Positions 53,700 to 63,246 of a stretch of DNA of 64,000 nt are shown in pieces. The stretch spans positions 228,226,961 through 228,290,960 of the forward strand of contig CP136066.1 of assembly GCA_032622095.1 (NCBI GenBank), read 5' to 3'. The position numbers and the translations under genes were made by a program. The notes beneath the pieces are model-generated. The model was given only the letters and a program-made list of their open reading frames with translations. It made no database searches and was not told where the DNA came from. The stretch is from Siphonodentalium dalli (taxonomy: Eukaryota > Mollusca > Scaphopoda > Gadilida > Siphonodentaliidae). The stretch's first letter is position 1, and each line of letters opens with the position of its first letter.

Positions 53700-54735
53700 A
53701 TAGTTATAATTTATTAGTATTTGAGTTTAACTGGTGGCGAAAGTACACCAAAGTTGGATGATGCTTGAAAAAACAGAATGGTCAAATTACGAATGACTGA
53801 TAATTATTATATATGTTCATTCTAATTTAACCATTCTCTGTTTCTCAACATCAGCCACCTTCACTGGACATTCTACACCCTGATGTTTTGCCTATAATGG
53901 CTCTCCAGCTTGATAAATTTCATTCAAATGTGACTGGAAAGGGGGGGGTCCCAAAACCATGAGTGGAAAAAAATATTTTTTTTGCACAAAGAGGGGGGGG
54001 TGTGGGTCCAAAGTGCTGCAAAAAAACAATTCAGCGTTGTGTATGCAAATTTTTTCCTGGCCCCCCCCTGGGTCCCCCCCCCTGCCGTATGTGTCTTTTA
54101 TTTGCAAGTCAAGCATGCCCCAGTGCGCATTTTGGAATGCCAAGGTTCGCATTCTGCACAATTTGATAGGCCCCAGTTCGCATTTTGAATAGCTCTAGCA
54201 TCCGTAATCGGGCAACACGTCTTGGAATCATGCAGAATGTTTCAAAATGTGTCTTACATGTACCTACCTTTAATATGTAATATATATTCCTATCATTTGT
54301 ACACATGGACATATTTATGCTGAAGGGGTTACGCTCACCAAAAAATGTGCTGAAGGGTACACAGGGTTTGAAAATGTGCTGAAGGGTAGACAGTGAAAAT
54401 GTGTAGATACCCCGATAGCAGATAGGCAGGGACATGGTCGCATATATTGGTGGCCCGACACATGGGTTCGGTGACTTGGTCGGGTTGGAGTGCTGGTAGC
54501 CAGAGGAGAGGAGTTTGTTTCAGTTGGATGCAAATGACACGATAGGTTCAGCAATATGTCTGAATCCTCCAACAAACTCAACGATACTTCCATCCAAGAG
54601 TACTTTTTCATTTTTTGGTAGCTACATGTATTGGTGGACATAGGCTGTACTTGTATTTATGCGGCTTATGCTCACCCATAGCTGGCAACAACATCCACAC
54701 GTGACACAGGCGCAGTTGGTGACTGTTCCGTGTCT
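53700..54735. other. Non-coding, homopolymer-rich
   Basis: G runs at 53,941-54,000 and C runs at 54,060-54,082 frame a ~130-bp segment. Three copies of an AAAATGTGCTGAAGGGTA unit lie at 54,315-54,400. Several overlapping frames in all phases at 53,890-54,440 come from the homopolymers and lack domains. Confidence 0.5.
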
Positions 54736-55720
54736 CCCATTTACGGTTGGCAATTATCGCAATACAATAGGGGAACACCGTGTGTGTAACATACTCTCGG
54801 GCTCCAAATAAAAGTGCAGGCCCCAATAATAGTGCAGGGGGGGGAAATTTCATTGAAAGTTAATAAAAGTGCAGACCCAAATAATAGTGCAGGGGAAACT
54901 CTGAGCAAAACCCCAACTGTTAAACATATTATTTTTACAGTTCGTGTAGGTCAAGTATAGGAATCAACATAGTACGGCATGTGTCATGTGGTGTTTTATT
55001 CAGTATTTAAATGTTCACATGTGTGTCATATACATGCATAAAGATACAGTAATGCTCTAATTAATCGACCTCTTAACCAAAGCAGAATTATGGGTAACTT
55101 TTCATGATTTAGTCGGAAATATGGCTTGTTGCCATTCATCGGAAAGCTCTCAGGGAGAGCTTTCCGATGAATGGCAACAAGCCATATTTCCGACTAAATC
55201 CTGAAAAGTTACCCATAATTCTGCTTTGGTTAAGAGGTCGATTAATTAGAGCATTACTGTATAAACTCATCATTTTGGTATCAGAGTTATATAGAAATCT
55301 TGAGTTTGTGCTGATTTCAATTTTCATAGCCTCAAAATTAATAAACGTGCAGACCCAAATAAGCACTGTGCAGGGGGGAAATTTCCCAAGAAAATAATAA
55401 ACGTGCATGCATGTTTATTTGGAGCCCAAGAGTAACTATCACAAGTATAACGTACTCTGATAACAACTTATCGCCAAATTCATGCTTCAAACATTTTAAA
55501 CATGTCATCTTCGGCTTCTTTTATTTTATTTTTATGTAAATGAATAATAATTGGGATGATAAATATGTAACAACAAATACAATCAAATTAGACATTTTTC
55601 CGCGAAACTTAGGACAGGCAAGCCAGGTACAAAAATTGGTGAAAAAAATATGAGTACGAACGTCAAAGTGTTCCCCTATCGTTACAATCGTATTGCGATA
55701 ATTGCCCACCCCCATTTACG
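54736..55720. mobile_element. 965-bp foldback element with 10-bp target duplication (MULE-like MITE)
   Basis: The element spans 54,746-55,710. Inverted ends share GCAATTATCGCAATAC and AGGGGAACAC, and are flanked by CCCATTTACG at 54,736-54,745 and 55,711-55,720. A 9-10-bp duplication fits Mutator-like elements. Inside are a second inverted pair (GGGCTCCAAATAAA at 54,789 against TTTATTTGGAGCCC near 55,420) and direct iterons around GTGCAGACCCAAATAA. At the centre is a near-perfect hairpin. The overlapping frames at 55,136-55,408 on both strands are produced by this palindrome. No transposase. Confidence 0.82.
55044..55262. repeat. Near-perfect hairpin, 108-bp arms, 3-bp loop
   Basis: 55,044-55,151 and 55,155-55,262 are reverse complements with only one mismatch seen (TCATGATT against AATCCTGA) and AGG as the spacer. 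It is the core of the foldback element. Such a short spacer and high arm identity are unusual and would extrude as a cruciform or fold in RNA. Confidence 0.95.
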
Positions 55721-55832
55721 ACTTTGACACTGACAGTTTGGGCGACACTAGATCCATTGGATCTTAGTATCATGGCTTACGCCATCTAAGATCCATCGCC
55801 GATCAATGAAGCTATTGGCGAGTATATTTTCA
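55721..55832. other. Short unique spacer
   Basis: Contains a small hairpin, GGATCTTAG at 55,759 paired with CTAAGATCC at 55,785, and nothing else recognised. Confidence 0.5.
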
Positions 55833-56392
55833 ATAAAAGTAACAATTATGACCAACGCACATGTATTTATCAACTAAATACTAATACAAGTTTGAAACCA
55901 TCCACTCACCTACGTGTCATTTCTCCTTAAAATCCGACAAATAATAGAACGTAAACACTGACATGCCGTGTGTTCGTCGATCATTGAATGTGACACATGA
56001 TTTCATTAATTCCCCTGTGAGTTCGCCCGGAATTCCCGTGCATGCGTCAAGGTAGTCACACGCGTTCCCATTGAGTGTACAATTCTGAATTATTCAGGTA
56101 GCCTGATACAATTCAAGTTGAGGGGGAACTACAATCTGCGCATGCGTGTAGTTTTTACAACTTCCCAACTCCAATTTGTTACACATGTGTACTGTTAACT
56201 TCCTGGTACAGTCAAGCCTGCAAATAACAGGAAATTTTGTGCCTGACATCATATTTTTTGTGCCTGACATATTTCTTAAGAATAAAATAATAGTATGTTT
56301 ACTTGTTTGTTTTGTTTAAATTGTTACTTATACTCTCCTATGTGGTCCCTGGTGGGTATATATGAACATATTATATATATAATATACATATT

Positions 56393-56502
56393 ACAAGCGA
56401 TAAAGTGGCGTATCGAGTTGCCGACATAATAGTGGTTGCCTCATCAAATGGTCTGAGAACCTTAATATACTCCTCGGCTGTGCTCCACTCATACGCGTTC
56501 AG
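56393..56502 (-). pseudogene. Fragment resembling hAT-type transposase
   Basis: The minus strand reads an uninterrupted stretch with the motif VLRPFDEATTIMSATRYATL, about 36 residues in all. This pattern (a conserved PF-E/D-AT followed by a Y-TLS segment) is typical of the region before the C-terminal dimerisation domain of hAT transposases and ZBED-type proteins. It is cut off on one side by TA-rich sequence and on the other by TTAGTGACT. No further transposase sequence was found nearby. It is a relic, recognised by motif only. Confidence 0.6.
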
Positions 56503-57030
56503 GTTAGTGACTTTTGGTAAGTTATGAAATTAATAATTAGTGTAAACATATTTTTATTTCCGTACAGATTTGAATCATATGATAAACATCAGTCATAAAA
56601 GTTTTCCCAACCCGGGCCAACTATTCAGCTTCCATCTAATTTCATAGGTGGAGATATGTTATTATATCGTAACAACAAGGAGAAAGAGCAGCTCAACCTG
56701 AGATTTTAGAGGAGGAAATATGTTGATTTCCCATGAGGAGAACAAGCCGATTAGCCGAAGAGGGAAGACAGTTAATTCCAATCTACATAGTTTTTATGAA
56801 CCCTACTCTAAAACAGTTTTGGTATCTCGTGGTGTCAGACTTATTGATACTAGTATTGCCTACTCCGTGGTACGCAACGATATCCTTACGTTCTTTGGTT
56901 TTAGAGTTGTCCTTCCTGTAAACTCTGGCACACAACGATTTTGATTGGCCCATGCACAAGCTGACATAATCAAACAGGCACTCTGATTGGATGTCTGGAT
57001 GATGAGGTTGTCTGAAATCACACCGCAAGA
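56503..57030. other. Interior of outer element, no gene assigned
   Basis: Overlapping frames of 62-81 codons occur at 56,720-57,028 on both strands without recognisable domains. Confidence 0.4.
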
Positions 57031-57576
57031 ACTTGACCTTGGGCTAACTGGGACCTTGGCTAACTGGGACCATGACCAACTGGGACCTTGGCTAACTGGG
57101 ACCTTTGGCTAACTGGGACCTTGGTTATATTTATTAAATATATTAGTAGAATAGAACATTGATAATAGAATATTGGTTTTATTTATGTTATTGCTTCAAA
57201 AATGTTTTAGATTTGTTTCAACCTGACTTAATAAAAAAAAATGAAAAAAAATATATTGTCAATCTATAAAACTGAAGGTCACTATTTTAATTTCTTATTT
57301 GTATCTTATTTGTATCTTATATATTTCTATGAATATTTATTGTTAATAAAGTCAATAAAGTGATGGTTATTATGGGCATTCACAGTTAAGATGCAATAAA
57401 GTGATTGTTACTCATGGCATTCACAGTGAAGGTGTGAGTTTGTATTGAAAGCGAATGTTGTTTTAATCAGTTGGTCCATTTGATCTTGTGATCTAATCAT
57501 TGTCAGCTTACTTGTGTTCACTTGTAACAACTGACCAGTCATCAGCAGTGAGTGTATTTAACAGTAAAGACAACAT

Positions 57577-58318
57577 ATGGACAGCTAGTCCAACAAATTA
57601 GACTTTCGGATTAAGAGGAATTTTAATATTTGGACATTTATGGACCTTTTAATCCTTCAGTCTAATGGAACACGTGAAAAATTTGAACGCTACGAAGCCA
57701 CATTTTTTATGTGGCAAGGGCATGCCCCTTTAACTTACACTGTTCACGTCCAATGACACAAATAAAACCATAAATAAAAAACACATACCTGTTGTTGGAA
57801 TGTTAAATATCATGACTGAACTAACTAGCATAAATTTGTGTCACTATTAATCCATATAATTTTATAACAACTCAACCGACAGAAATATTCAAACCCGTCT
57901 ACGCTAGCGAACACAAACGAAAACGAAAGCGCGCGCATGCGTAATAGATCAGAAATCTGGGAAAACCCACGAAATTAACATAATTTATTTGTATTTGAAA
58001 ATGGTGATATGTTTTCCAATCCGGGATTAAACTAACAAATCTGTAATTCTGACAACTTTTATATCGCAATCTATGTGTGAACGCAAAGAATACTATCTCC
58101 GCTACAGGTAAGACTAATGTATTTGTAGAAAATTTCAGATAGAATGGTATTTTGAAGGGGTTATATCGGTGGTCACTGGTGTTGACCTGCTTCAAAATTT
58201 GTGCAATCTTGGTTTTCAGCTGTTTTATTAGACTAGAAGGAGTAATACAATCGTAAATGTCCAAATATTAAAATATGTATTAATCCGAATAGTCTAATTT
58301 GTTGGACTAATGGACAGC
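57577..58318. mobile_element. 724-bp MITE with 9-bp target duplication
   Basis: The element spans 57,586-58,309. Inverted ends start TAGTCCAACAAATTAGACT and match for about 60 bp (also GGATTAA and TTTTAATATTTGGACATTTA). Both sides carry ATGGACAGC (57,577-57,585 and 58,310-58,318). A 9-bp duplication fits Mutator-like elements, but the family is inferred. The 121-codon minus-strand frame at 57,899-58,264 fills much of the interior but has no domain I recognise. Confidence 0.85.
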
Positions 58319-58740
58319 TTAGTTTAAACAGTATTTATTTTTCCCTCTATGGACATTCAGATAAATAATTACAATAGATACAAATTTAGAAGAAAAATGG
58401 GATTAGGCAACAAGCCATAGGCTTATTTGAAGCCCTCTCCCTTGAAAATGGCACAGCCCTACTTGACTGCAAGTCAAGTAGGGGTAAATAATAGAGGCAT
58501 AAAAAAGATCCATAGAAAGAAGAAATATGAGGTGGAGGCGAGACAAAGGGACAGAAGATAATGTCAGAATTTTAGAGAGAAGGTCAGAGAGTACAGAGTG
58601 TGAGGTGTAATTATATATCTGAACATGCATATAATTAATATCAAATAAACCAAAAAGATATATAATAACACATTTCAAGGAAATAAAAAGTATTTATACA
58701 TAATTTGTGATTGGAAAAATAACCATGTGAACATCTGCAG

Positions 58741-58842
58741 TGGTCCATCGACCCGACGACCCACGTTGTAGAAACCAATAGCATCTCGGTTTATGATGTA
58801 CCATGCAAGTTCAATATTGCAATTTTGGAACAGCTTAAGAAG
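58741..58842 (+). CDS. Candidate internal exon, unknown protein (34 codons)
   Basis: Bounded by CATCTGCAG| and AAGAAG|GTACGC, open in one frame, and ending in phase 0 compatible with the next candidate exon. Reads WSIDPTTHVVETNSISVYDV and then a short helical end with EQLKK. No family is recognised and no initiating exon was found, so it is either the 3' part of a gene carried by the surrounding element or a chance open stretch. The acceptor lacks a strong pyrimidine tract. Confidence 0.35.
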
Positions 58843-59063
58843 GTACGCTATATTTTAAATCAAATAAATAAAAATCAAATAATAAAAAAAATTGATGAAT
58901 GAATTTAAATATTTATTATTAGTCATTTAAAAATACAAATGAATTTAAATATTTATTGTTATTGATTTACAAATTTACAAAATAATAAATAAATAATGAA
59001 GCATAATTAATAAAGAGCAGAACTAAATGTCAAAATTTCAAATCAACTATAATTTATTTTCAG

Positions 59064-59342
59064 GTTAACACACCTTCCTTCAACGAGAATACGCTCAGTT
59101 ATTCGCACCAGTTACAGAACCAGACAGGCGTGACAGAGAATGCACTCAGGTATTCTCACCAGTTGAAGAACCAGACATGCGTGACATGCGTGAAACAGAG
59201 TAAATACAGCATACCAGTATGGGTATATACATGCAGATACAGTGCTACAGCCTCCATCGTGCTACACAGAACTGCACAACCAGTAGACTTGTATAGTGTT
59301 TTTATTGTGTTTTTACTGTTTTGTTTAATGTTATTTATCTAA
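59064..59342 (+). CDS. Candidate terminal exon, unknown protein (92 codons)
   Basis: Begins after a good acceptor (AATTTATTTTCAG) in phase 0 and ends with TAA at 59,342. An AATAAA follows at about 59,382. The first part is a 20-odd-residue duplication (YSHQLQNQTGVTENALRYSH then QLKNQTCV), caused by a ~50-bp tandem repeat at 59,089-59,190. The C-terminus is strongly hydrophobic (VFIVFLLFCLMLFI), like a tail anchor or signal-type segment. With the upstream candidate exon it gives 126 residues. No homology is recognised and the start is missing. Confidence 0.4.
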   Translation, partial: VNTPSFNENTLSYSHQLQNQTGVTENALRYSHQLKNQTCVTCVKQSKYSIPVWVYTCRYSATASIVLHRTAQPVDLYSVFIVFLLFCLMLFI

Positions 59343-59531
59343 AATGTTAACATTTCATTTGTTTTTAACTTTCTCATGACTTAATAAAAATTGATTTTAA
59401 TGAAATGATTAATAATATATCTGGACTGAAGGTCCCAGTTAGCCAAGGTCCCAGTTAGCCAGAAGGTCCCAGTTAGCCAAGGTCCCAGTTAGCCTGACTT
59501 GAGGTCCCAGTTAGCCAAGGTCCCAGTTAGC

Positions 59532-61093
59532 TGGATACCGTTTGAAAAACGTCCGCTAAAACGTGTCAGTTTTTCTTAGGAGCCAGTCGCCATATTTCTA
59601 TTGTAAACACATGTTCATGATGTTGTTGTCATTTTTTAATTCGCGGCAGGTACATGAAAATCGACCAGACAAGCAATTCGATCCTGCAATCAAGAAAGTT
59701 TATGATATGAAATCGATGCTTTCAGTTTATTTAAGTTGTTGGAATTAATTTAGTTGCTTTATTACCCACGATTTATGAAGTTTTGTGCTGTTTACAGATG
59801 GAAATGTTGATATTTTATTTTTAGAATTTCCAGTCTATAGTCGAAAGCGAGATTACAAGATGTCGTATTATTACGCAAATCACATAAATAGAAAACTTAC
59901 ATGTTTCAGAATATTGTTTTATTCTAAAATCAAATAGCCTATATAAAAACATATTTATGAATAGGAAAGTACCGTATTCCGACGAAATATGTCATATTTT
60001 ACGACGGACTCCTTGTGCGAGTTCACTTCCGGTCAATTCTATTTTGGTGCACTGGGATAAAAACATTGTGGAGAAAAATACGTTTAATGACATTTTAATG
60101 TAAATTAATCGAGAAATTGTCGGTTATCAGGTACAATCATATAGCTTATAACCCATATATATTGATGGGCATAATCAAAAGCTTGATCCCATGCGCGATT
60201 GTCTATACTGATCGATTTCCATTCGTAATCGTATTCTAGTATTGACGGATGAGTTTGTTTGTAATCATGGCCGCCCTGCCCCCATGGCATGTGTATCGGC
60301 TATCGCAAAATAATGTTAGGATATTATGGTCTCCCATACCAAGAAAAATAGTTCCTAAGATTGTAAACAATGCAAATGGAGGACATTTTGCCATTATTCA
60401 GAATGACAGTACTATTTTCACAGGCAGGGTATTTGGGAAAGTTCTTGTTTTTCCTCAAAATGATGTCTCCTTGTCTCTAGCCAGATTCTTATAGGACCAT
60501 TTTTACTGTTCAGTTTGTGCAAAAAGTTAACCATTGGAACTGGAGAAACGCCGTTTGGGGACATGATTTTTTGTCACTCTACCGCGAGTAAATTCTAACA
60601 GCTAAAATTTCTCTACTAATGACAAGATCTTTGTTTATTATTGATTATTATGTGTGAAAAATATGAAGTTTATCCATTCTATGGCCGGTGAGTGATTATT
60701 GATCATCTGGAGGTAGGGTGCAATCCGCGGTGGCCATCTTGACCTAGTCTTAGTACGACCTGGTAATATGGCTTAAGTTAAGCCATACAGGTCGTAGCGC
60801 TAGTGTTCTTTCAGCTTAGACGACTATCTATTTTTTTTAAATACACTTAATTTTAAGAATCAACTAACACAGTCATTAATGTTAACATTATTGCAATTTA
60901 TATTAGCTCTGAGACCTACCAGAACGTGTGTATAATTCCGTAATTATTTAATCCAAAAATCCAGTCGGAAAACATGTTGACAAAACGTGGTTAAATGACC
61001 GAAGCAGGAGGAGCTAACATATCACATGACTACGTGCGTCTCGTGCACTAATCGCGCATGGGAATGTCACCGAACATGATTCTGCAATCCACA
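59532..61093. other. Interior of outer element, no certain gene
   Basis: 60,263-60,494 (+) reads 76 codons from an ATG in good context (ATCATGGCCGCC) but has no recognised domain. 59,650-59,748 is preceded by a CGCGGCAG acceptor-like site but is unsupported otherwise. 60,755-60,797 is a hairpin: TACGACCTG...CAGGTCGTA enclosing TGGCTTAAGTTAAGCCA. The rest is AT-rich. Confidence 0.4.
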
Positions 61094-61824
61094 TGACTGT
61101 ATCACTATCAGGAAGTTATCAGTACGCATGTGTAACAAATTGAAATCAGTTAGTTGTAAAAACTACACGCATGCGCATATTGTAGTTACCCTCACCTTGG
61201 CTTGAATTGTATCAGGCTACCTGAATTGTACACTCAATGTGAACGCATGTGATTACCTTGCCGCGTGCACGGGGATTCCGGGGGAACTCACAGGGGAATT
61301 CATGAAATGATGTGTCACATGCGGACCTCCTATTTACCGAGAACAACCGAGAACAACCGAGAACAAGTCCAAAATTAATAAATAAGTCATAATAATGTCC
61401 AAGTATAGTGTATATATCACTCTTAAGTAGATATTGTACCATATTTGACCATTTAAACTACATATATGTAGTTATTTTACGTATACCGAGAACTTGAAAG
61501 GTCGCCGCCGTGTTCTCGGCTGGCGGTAACGCAAAGGCATGAGTCGTGCCTAAGTGTTAATTAACGGGACCTGGGTCTGTTTGGTGATCAGAATTAATTG
61601 AGTTGTGTATACTAATAGGTGTTACTGTTTGTTAATCACTGCGATGTGTGAGTGCATAACATTGTAGTAACAACACATTGGGAATCAAAGGTCGGTGTTT
61701 TCACACAAAGCAATGACAACTGTTGAGTGAATGTGAGTGAGTCACTGGTGTCAGACGTGGAAAGACTATATATGATTCCATATTTCTTATCTCGGCATTC
61801 TGATCATCGATCTGATATATCATC

Positions 61825-61980
61825 ATGTCTTCAAAATTATATCCATGCGGTATCTGCTCCGAGACCTGCCACAAAGTTCGCAGCATTGCTTGCGATCAAT
61901 GTGACAAATGGTTTCATCTAAAATGCGAGAAGTTGAAGGTAAGTGATTTTAGGTTTTTTGAGAACTCATCCCTGAGTTAA
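61825..61980 (+). pseudogene. PHD-finger fragment of the MULE protein
   Basis: From the ATG at 61,825 the frame runs 51 codons to TAA. It has the first six zinc ligands of a PHD finger: C8, C11, then C23-x2-C26 in IACDQCDKWFH, H31 and C34. The usual tryptophan and final Cys-x2-Cys pair are missing: the frame stops just after SDFRFFENSSLS. OTU-like coding sequence begins in another frame at once (61,976). A GTAAGT stands at 61,939 and might be read as a donor, but the codons after it still look like protein. A deletion between the PHD and OTU-like parts is therefore more likely than an intron. Confidence 0.7.
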
Positions 61981-63022
61981 TGGCAGTTGTCTCTTCAATT
62001 CTGTCTCAGTGTGTCTCTTTGGTGTCGATGACTATAGCACTCAGCTACGAGTCCGAACGTGTATCGAGTTGGCAGTGTCAAGGTCATTCTATGAGTTGAC
62101 TCATTCTAATACGAACATCGGTCTCGTAAGTCCATCACTTGACCAAGATATCCTTGCATGTGCCCACGCTGGAGGCGGTACAGCAGCTTACTCCTCGGCG
62201 TGGACAATGCACGGGGTGGCGTCAGTGATAGGACGTTCTGTTAAATCTGTCTATCCGACCGTTAACGGCCCAAGTGATGTGTCTATCGGTGTTCTAAACA
62301 CGGTATTTCATCCGCGGGTCGGGTCGAAACGGGCATCTCCAGTCAGTGTTTTGTGGGCAGGTTCTGCTCCTATTAGGATGCAATGGGTTCCGAATCACTT
62401 CGTGCCGTTGCTTCCTTCGTTGACAGTTCCTCCAATTGTTCACTTTGTTTCTGACGAGGAGTCAGATAGTCGGAGTGACGAATGTTTAGAGTTATCGAGT
62501 TATGACGAGGAATTCCCTAATTTGATAAGGAAATCATCGTCAGATCCACCAATACTTTTAGGACCTTTATTTTTGCATTGGGATGGTACTTTTCAATCTT
62601 ACCATCGGTTTTTATCTTATTTATCAAGTAAATTAGCAGGCATTCCACAAGATAAAATAATATTTGGAACTGATGATGAATTGTCACTTGTAAATGCTAT
62701 AACATCTTGCTTCCCAAACAGCACGCATACGCTATGCACACGCCATCTCAAGGACAATCTTCGCCATAATCTAAAAAAGACTGACAATGATGAGACGGTG
62801 CAAAAAGTAATCAATAAGGTTTTCAATACAAAGACTGGACTTTTGACAATTGACAATGACATGACATACGATGAGACAGAAGCTGACATACTTACGCAAA
62901 ACAGACGATATTTGACAAATTCATTCATGCCGAGATTACGAACTAAAATATTTGACGCTCGAAAACAAAATAAAAACATACCTAAATTTTGGACTAATAA
63001 CAATTGTGACAGAGTGCTGTAA
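61976..63022 (+). pseudogene. OTU-like plus MULE transposase fragment
   Basis: Open from 61,976, after an in-frame TGA, to TAA at 63,022 (348 codons). No ATG opens this stretch. The first ~150 residues begin NGSCLFNSVSVCLFG, like the catalytic-cysteine segment of OTU or vertnin-type domains. They end with WVPNHFVPLLPS, which includes the NHFVPL histidine motif of that fold. An acidic linker (SDEESDSRSDE) follows. The MULE domain then starts at ILLGPLFLHWDG, contains FGTDDELSLVNAI (second catalytic Asp) and the C-x2-H motif CTRHLKDN. The earlier catalytic Asp segment (usually D-x-TF-x-LG) is absent, implying an internal deletion. The frame breaks at WTNNNC, where family members normally continue. 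Confidence 0.82.
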
Positions 63023-63138
63023 TCAGTGAAATATCACAAGCACTTAAAAAAAAAAATAGGGGCACGTTGTGCCATAACAAAATTAGCACGAAACAAAAGT
63101 GCAAACGTCTAGGCTCTAGACATAAACAAACTTTAAAG

Positions 63139-63246
63139 CTGCCAGACTATGTCTGCCGGTCCAAAGCCCGGATAAAAGCTGATGGAAGTTTAAATTCTCC
63201 GTGTCAAACCGAGAAGACACTACAAACCGAGAACAAGCTTAATTAA
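63139..63246 (+). pseudogene. C-terminal remnant of the MULE protein
   Basis: A 35-codon stretch in a different frame reads YVCRSKARIKADGSLNSP before a TAA. The basic character and position fit the C-terminal tail of the same transposase protein, separated from the main frame by about 115 bp with frameshifts and an A-run. Assignment to the family is by memory of similar tails and is moderate. Confidence 0.5.

Larger units (their letters stand above)
57038..59531. mobile_element. ~2.5-kb element with inverted ends made of tandem CTAACTGGGACC units
   Basis: The left end (57,038-57,126) has five copies of a 16-17-bp unit GGCTAACTGGGACCTT. The right end (59,427-59,531) has six or seven copies in the opposite orientation. 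Together they form subterminal inverted arrays. The interior holds a MITE (57,586-58,309), AT-rich DNA at 58,850-59,050 and a two-exon coding candidate. No target duplication could be assigned, so this may be a fragment or an unusual family. Confidence 0.65.

Noticed and set aside
51755-54190. GTGCGCATTT-like segments at 51.8 and 54.1 kb as ends of one element
   Set aside because: The similarity is short, direct rather than inverted, and interrupted; not enough to define an element.
53892-54435. Several overlapping frames in all phases
   Set aside because: They arise from G/C homopolymers and contain proline- or glycine-rich low-complexity translation without domains.
55136-55408. Frames on both strands over the hairpin
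   Set aside because: They mirror each other because the DNA is palindromic; there is no independent coding evidence.
57899-58264. 121-codon minus-strand frame within the 724-bp MITE
   Set aside because: It fills a non-autonomous element, has no recognised motif and ends at the element's inverted end. It is kept only as a note in the MITE entry.
61939-61976. GTAAGT at 61,939 as a real splice donor in the MULE gene
   Set aside because: Any acceptor before the OTU-like segment would leave an intron under 40 bp, and the codons after the GT still read like protein. A deletion explains the break better.
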